NCBI GenBank assembly: GCA_037576195.1
Contig: CM075102.1
Span: 47,178,745 to 47,242,744, forward strand
Source of the DNA: Phytoseiulus persimilis
Lineage: Eukaryota; Arthropoda; Arachnida; Mesostigmata; Phytoseiidae
Direction of reading: 5' to 3'
Length of the DNA stretch: 64,000 nt
Translations under genes and position numbers: made by a program
Notes under the pieces: model-generated
What the model saw: the letters and a program-made list of their open reading frames with translations, nothing else
Told to the model about the DNA's origin: nothing
Databases searched by the model: none
Shown here: positions 60,425-64,000 of the stretch, piece by piece
How positions within the stretch are numbered: the first letter of the stretch is position 1
How the letters are laid out: every line of letters starts with the position of its first letter

Positions 60425-63400
60425 TCAAATTGAGTTCTGTCTGCTATGCGGAGGAAAGGTCAGCGAGGGCTGGAGTCGTGAAATCGCGACGACATCGTTA
60501 AACGTGGGCATGGACGCCACGTGAATAGGCGGTCTCGTTTGCGGCGGTTGAGGGGAGACGAGGTGTGCACCGTTGACACGGTTCACGTACGATGGAATCT
60601 GTCGGATAGCGGCCGCGTTCCGTAGGCTGTTCGGCAATGCTGGTGCTGGAGCTGCTGGTGCATTGGTTGCGTATCCACAGCCTGACGTCAGGCTTTCGGT
60701 TAACACTTGACGACAACCATAAACAGGACAACAAAGGAGGGAATAAGTTGACTCTTGGAGCTGGGGTTTGACGATCCTCGATGAGTTAGGTTTGATGTGC
60801 TTGAGATTTTCCGCTCCACAGAAGGGATCTTCTTCCGCACTCTGCTGGAATGTGCAGCAACAGCACAGCATGGAGCGCACGATGCGCCGGAAGCCGTTGC
60901 GGAAGCGCGTGCTCATCGTGACGTAGATGAATGGGTTGATGCACGAATTCAGGAAGGCACACAGATTTATCGCTAGCATCGTCGTAAAATAGTTGTGACT
61001 CTGCATGAAATTCGCGCCGGGGATTTGAGTCACCATCGAAACCATGAAATACGGAGTCCATGACACCCCGAAGGCGATCGCAACAATGATAACCATCTTG
61101 GCAATCTGCGGACAATGGATCTATTTGAGGAAAGCTTGCGATAGAAAAAAAAACCCACGTCAGTCAATGCATTTGAGCACCATCAATGCCAGAGGGAAGA
61201 GAACGTTGCCGGGTCTGAGCTCACACTTGGATTTACTCTCACGTTCCGTGCAGAGCGAGTGCTCATTGAGAGCTCGATGCCTGATTCATTCAGTTCACAT
61301 GAGAGTGGTGCAAAAATCAACAAGGCTTCCATCAAGGACTGTTTTCTCACCTTTCTCCGGTTTGCGTCTTGTCTTCTTAGACTTCCTTGTCGGCACAAAG
61401 AAATACCGTGGAGTAGACACTGAGCGATTTTGTGACACGTCCAACCTGGCGGAATTCGTGAAGTTATTCGCCGAACCTAACAGGGACGGACCTGCGGCCT
61501 AGACCATCTCTCTACATCTCGAGTGATGGCTGAGCCCACCAGGTGCTCATGATTGCATGGTAGCATGGAGGAAGGAGAACGGATACCAATCGTGGAGGGC
61601 GCGTCAAAACGACTCAATCTCGCTGCGAGTACCTTGGAGCGCTCCTCTTCGGCGATTCTCGAGGCCGAATATAAATGTCGAGGACCTATTATGCGGAACG
61701 ATCTCGTTGAGCGTCCGCTGCTCCTTGTCGTACAGGGCCGTTCGAGACTCATGGTGTAGGTGCTCACAAAACTTCAGGTCGCACTAATGATCCATGAAGG
61801 CAGAATCAGAAAAACAGAGGCGTGAAATCCGTGTCTAGCCAGCCCTTCCCCGCTCCTCTTGGCAAGGCGCCATTTATTCATTGTCGTTGCCAAAGCTCCT
61901 GAGTGGAACTCGCGCAGACACGGAGTTTCCCTGGAGCTTTGATGTCGCTCAAGGTGAACATAGCCCCAGACTGTTAGTATTCCAGCCCGGCTCCTCACGT
62001 TTTGTGTAACAGAGGCGGGAGTCCATCTGCGAAGCGGCTGCTGTACCGTGCCCGGTGAGCCAGCTCAAGAGACAGGTTCCTTAGCGCGTATTTTCCGCTT
62101 TTAAAATAGAGCGTGAGCTCTCTCGAGAGAATCGTCGCCGACCGAAATACCGATGCAGGGTTCATCCATCTGAAGGCCTGTGTCACAGAGGACGCGCACT
62201 CCTGCGACGACACGGATGCCAGCACTTTGTGATCTGGAAGAGGCCATTTCCCTGGGTGTAATTGGTTTAGTATTGAGACTATCGATCTCGGTGCGAGTGG
62301 CAGACGTAGTTACGGATCAAGCCCACTCGGCGCCAACTTCACATTCGGATGATCTCTCAGTATTGAGAGGACGTTGCGATTCGAGCTCGTCATGGACATC
62401 TGCGTTGAATTCCAGCCCGGACCTGGACCGAGTGTCAGAGCGTCGAGAGTGGTCGTAGAGTTGCGGGGATTGTCTTCAGGCAAAGCAACTATGAGTGGAT
62501 TGTGTCGAGGCCAACGTCGGGACGATCTTTCCAGGATGGCCTCAGATCCTGCGATTGCGCTGTCAAAATCTCTTGTGCTGAGTGAGGAATGGGAGGGGGT
62601 TTGGAGAGGGTGTATCATACCTCTCCGTCCCACGGGGGTGATTGTTGCGAAGCCGCAATCTTTTTGAACACGGAGCGAGCGCGAACGAAAACACTCGACG
62701 CTCATCGACAGCCATGTCAGCGAGAGCTCTGAAGCGACGGACGCCGGCAGGGTTCGTTGGTGTCGCGCAGTAAACACTTGAAGGGAGCCGATATCGTAAC
62801 ATGTTTGGAGGAATTGTTGACTGAGCTCGAAACATCTGTGATGCGTTTGGGAACTGGTTTCCTCCGTCTTGCCTGGGTATTCGGATGCAAACCGAGTTTC
62901 TTCTCGAGAAAGTGCTCCTCTGCAGGTCAAGGATGCCTTCCATGCATCTATGATCAGATCTCCGTAGCGTGGTGCGAGTGAACTTTGTTTCGAAGCACCT
63001 CCCGACTTGACGGAACGAGCCGATCCGGGAGGTCGTCGTGGAAGGGAAAACACCCATCCGTAGATTCCAGGACATATACACCAAGGACATGCAACCTTCC
63101 GCTGAGTCGAGGCATGCGCAGCGTTCAGTGCGTTTGTGAATAAGACCCCTGCTGTAGACTTCGTTCCGCGATCTGATTGGAGCAACGGATACGTTCTGAG
63201 CATAAGGAACGACATCAACGAGCCGGGTTCGGTCGCTTTCCAGTCTACATGGAGGATTCGCTTCAACAGTAGTCCCGAAACTTCTCGCGATGCTCGCCAT
63301 GTACGACTCGGACCAACAGGGCAGGGAGAGGAACGTCTGTAAACAGAGGTCATAGCCGCCTCCATATTGCCTGCGGGTTATCAAAAACAGCCCTGCTCCC

Positions 63401-64000
63401 TCGAAGTATTGCCCCTAGCCGGCAATTAGGTCCCCGCCATCCGATCGTGTATATGAGGCGCCTATTGCTTCTTTTCCCCATTCTGCGAGGACGCAGCTTC
63501 CAGCCAGAAACCCAGTCACTTGAGACTCAACGGACACTAGCGGAGGCTTGAGAGGTTTCTTCTTCCCACGAGATTCGCTGCATCGAGGGAAAAAATCTAG
63601 GAATCAGCATCATGAATCGCCGGGAACTCTCTCTTATCTGACGATTTATCCGGTTGGTGGATCCTTTTTGGAATTCAGAAGCTTTCCATAGCGTCGAGTC
63701 TTTTCTTGCTGGGGTTCCGTCTATGAGGACGCAGATGCTTTCGGGAAAGACACCTGATTCGCCCTCAACCGATCGTCCTCCGCTGGAGGCACCGAATGAC
63801 GCAACATCGATTATCTCCACGGATCTAATCAGAGCTCTGATTCGTCCGTGTTGTTGTAACTCACCTATAAACGTTAGTGGCAGAAGGTAAATGGTGAAAA
63901 AAAGGAACGTGTAGTAACCCTGACGAAACGGCTCTTTGATGTTTATGAGGCATGTTGTACGGGTGATGGTCCCCAAGTCAGAGGCAAGGGTGTCTGTGGC
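60425..64000 (-). CDS. Class A (rhodopsin-like) peptide-type GPCR, C-terminal exons; 5' part beyond the window
   Basis: Seven-transmembrane receptor of the cell surface that couples to G proteins; the ligand is not identified. Exons on the minus strand are 63865 to beyond 64000, 61351-61445 and 60425-61105 (stop TGA at 60425-60427), with phases that join exactly. The first visible exon gives the ECL2 cysteine (TTCLIN) and TM5 (GYYTFLFFTIYLLPLTFI). The middle one completes TM5 (GWTCHKIAQCLLHG) and gives a short basic third loop (RRQDANRRK). The last one gives TM6 (IAKMVIIVAIAFGVSWTPYF, where Ser replaces the common Cys of CWxP), TM7 with NPFIY, helix 8 (STRFRNGFRRI), a CCCC palmitoylation patch and a tail of about 130 residues. 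TM1-4 and the DRY motif lie outside the window. FLNSCINP and MSTRFRNGF resemble neuropeptide receptors, but I cannot choose a subfamily. Confidence 0.88.
61446..63864 (-). other. Large intron of the GPCR gene
   Basis: Intron of 2.4 kb between the TM5 exon and the third-loop exon. It contains a 351-codon minus-strand frame and a 273-codon overlapping one, neither with a recognisable domain. I treat them as chance frames. Confidence 0.6.

Noticed and set aside
62310..63365. 351-codon open frame on the minus strand
   Set aside because: It overlaps a 273-codon frame on the same strand, shows no domain, is rich in Arg/Ser with irregular hydrophobicity, and lies inside the large GPCR intron. Long chance frames are common in GC-rich DNA.

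Overview
This is animal nuclear DNA, not bacterial. The genes have GT-AG introns, and the proteins are animal ones: a Polycomb RING protein, phosphatidylserine synthase, a GRAF-type RhoGAP, an Ig/FN3 cell-surface protein, transgelin/calponin and a peptide-type GPCR. The AATAAA signals and the TATA/initiator promoter also fit an animal genome. The mix of very short introns, two intronless coding regions and modest repeat content suggests an arthropod. A parasitiform mite is my best guess, but that is inference only.

Layout, left to right. A PCGF/Psc-type Polycomb gene lies on + at 450-4246 in five exons, with a polyglutamine tail. A terminal-inverted-repeat element full of GGATCC palindromes lies at 5923-6797. 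The last exon of a NATD1-like acetyltransferase is on - at 7352-7584. A dead hAT element with an exact 8-bp target duplication lies at 10747-11571. Phosphatidylserine synthase is on + at 12771-14090 with an intronless coding region. A complete GRAF (BAR-PH-RhoGAP-SH3) gene is on - at 18218-27066; I rebuilt all 14 coding exons with consistent phases. A single-exon Ig/FN3 membrane protein is on - at 30577-33387. A second inverted-repeat element, rich in AACCGCGGTT, lies at 34473-35599. It shares the CTAGGC end and the 6-bp duplication of the first element. A transgelin/calponin gene is on + at 44480-48657 and has two interchangeable first exons. The last three visible exons of a class A GPCR are on - from 60425 and run off the right edge.

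The genes are unrelated in pathway: chromatin silencing, phospholipid synthesis, membrane remodelling with Rho control, cell adhesion, actin/muscle and neuropeptide signalling. I see no operon-like or cluster logic. Two long blocks, about 37.7-44.4 kb and 49-60.4 kb, hold no gene I can support.

The observations most worth a second look are the pair of CTAGGC-ended elements with 6-bp target duplications, the duplicated transgelin first exon, and the intronless Ig/FN3 receptor with a 12-residue tail.
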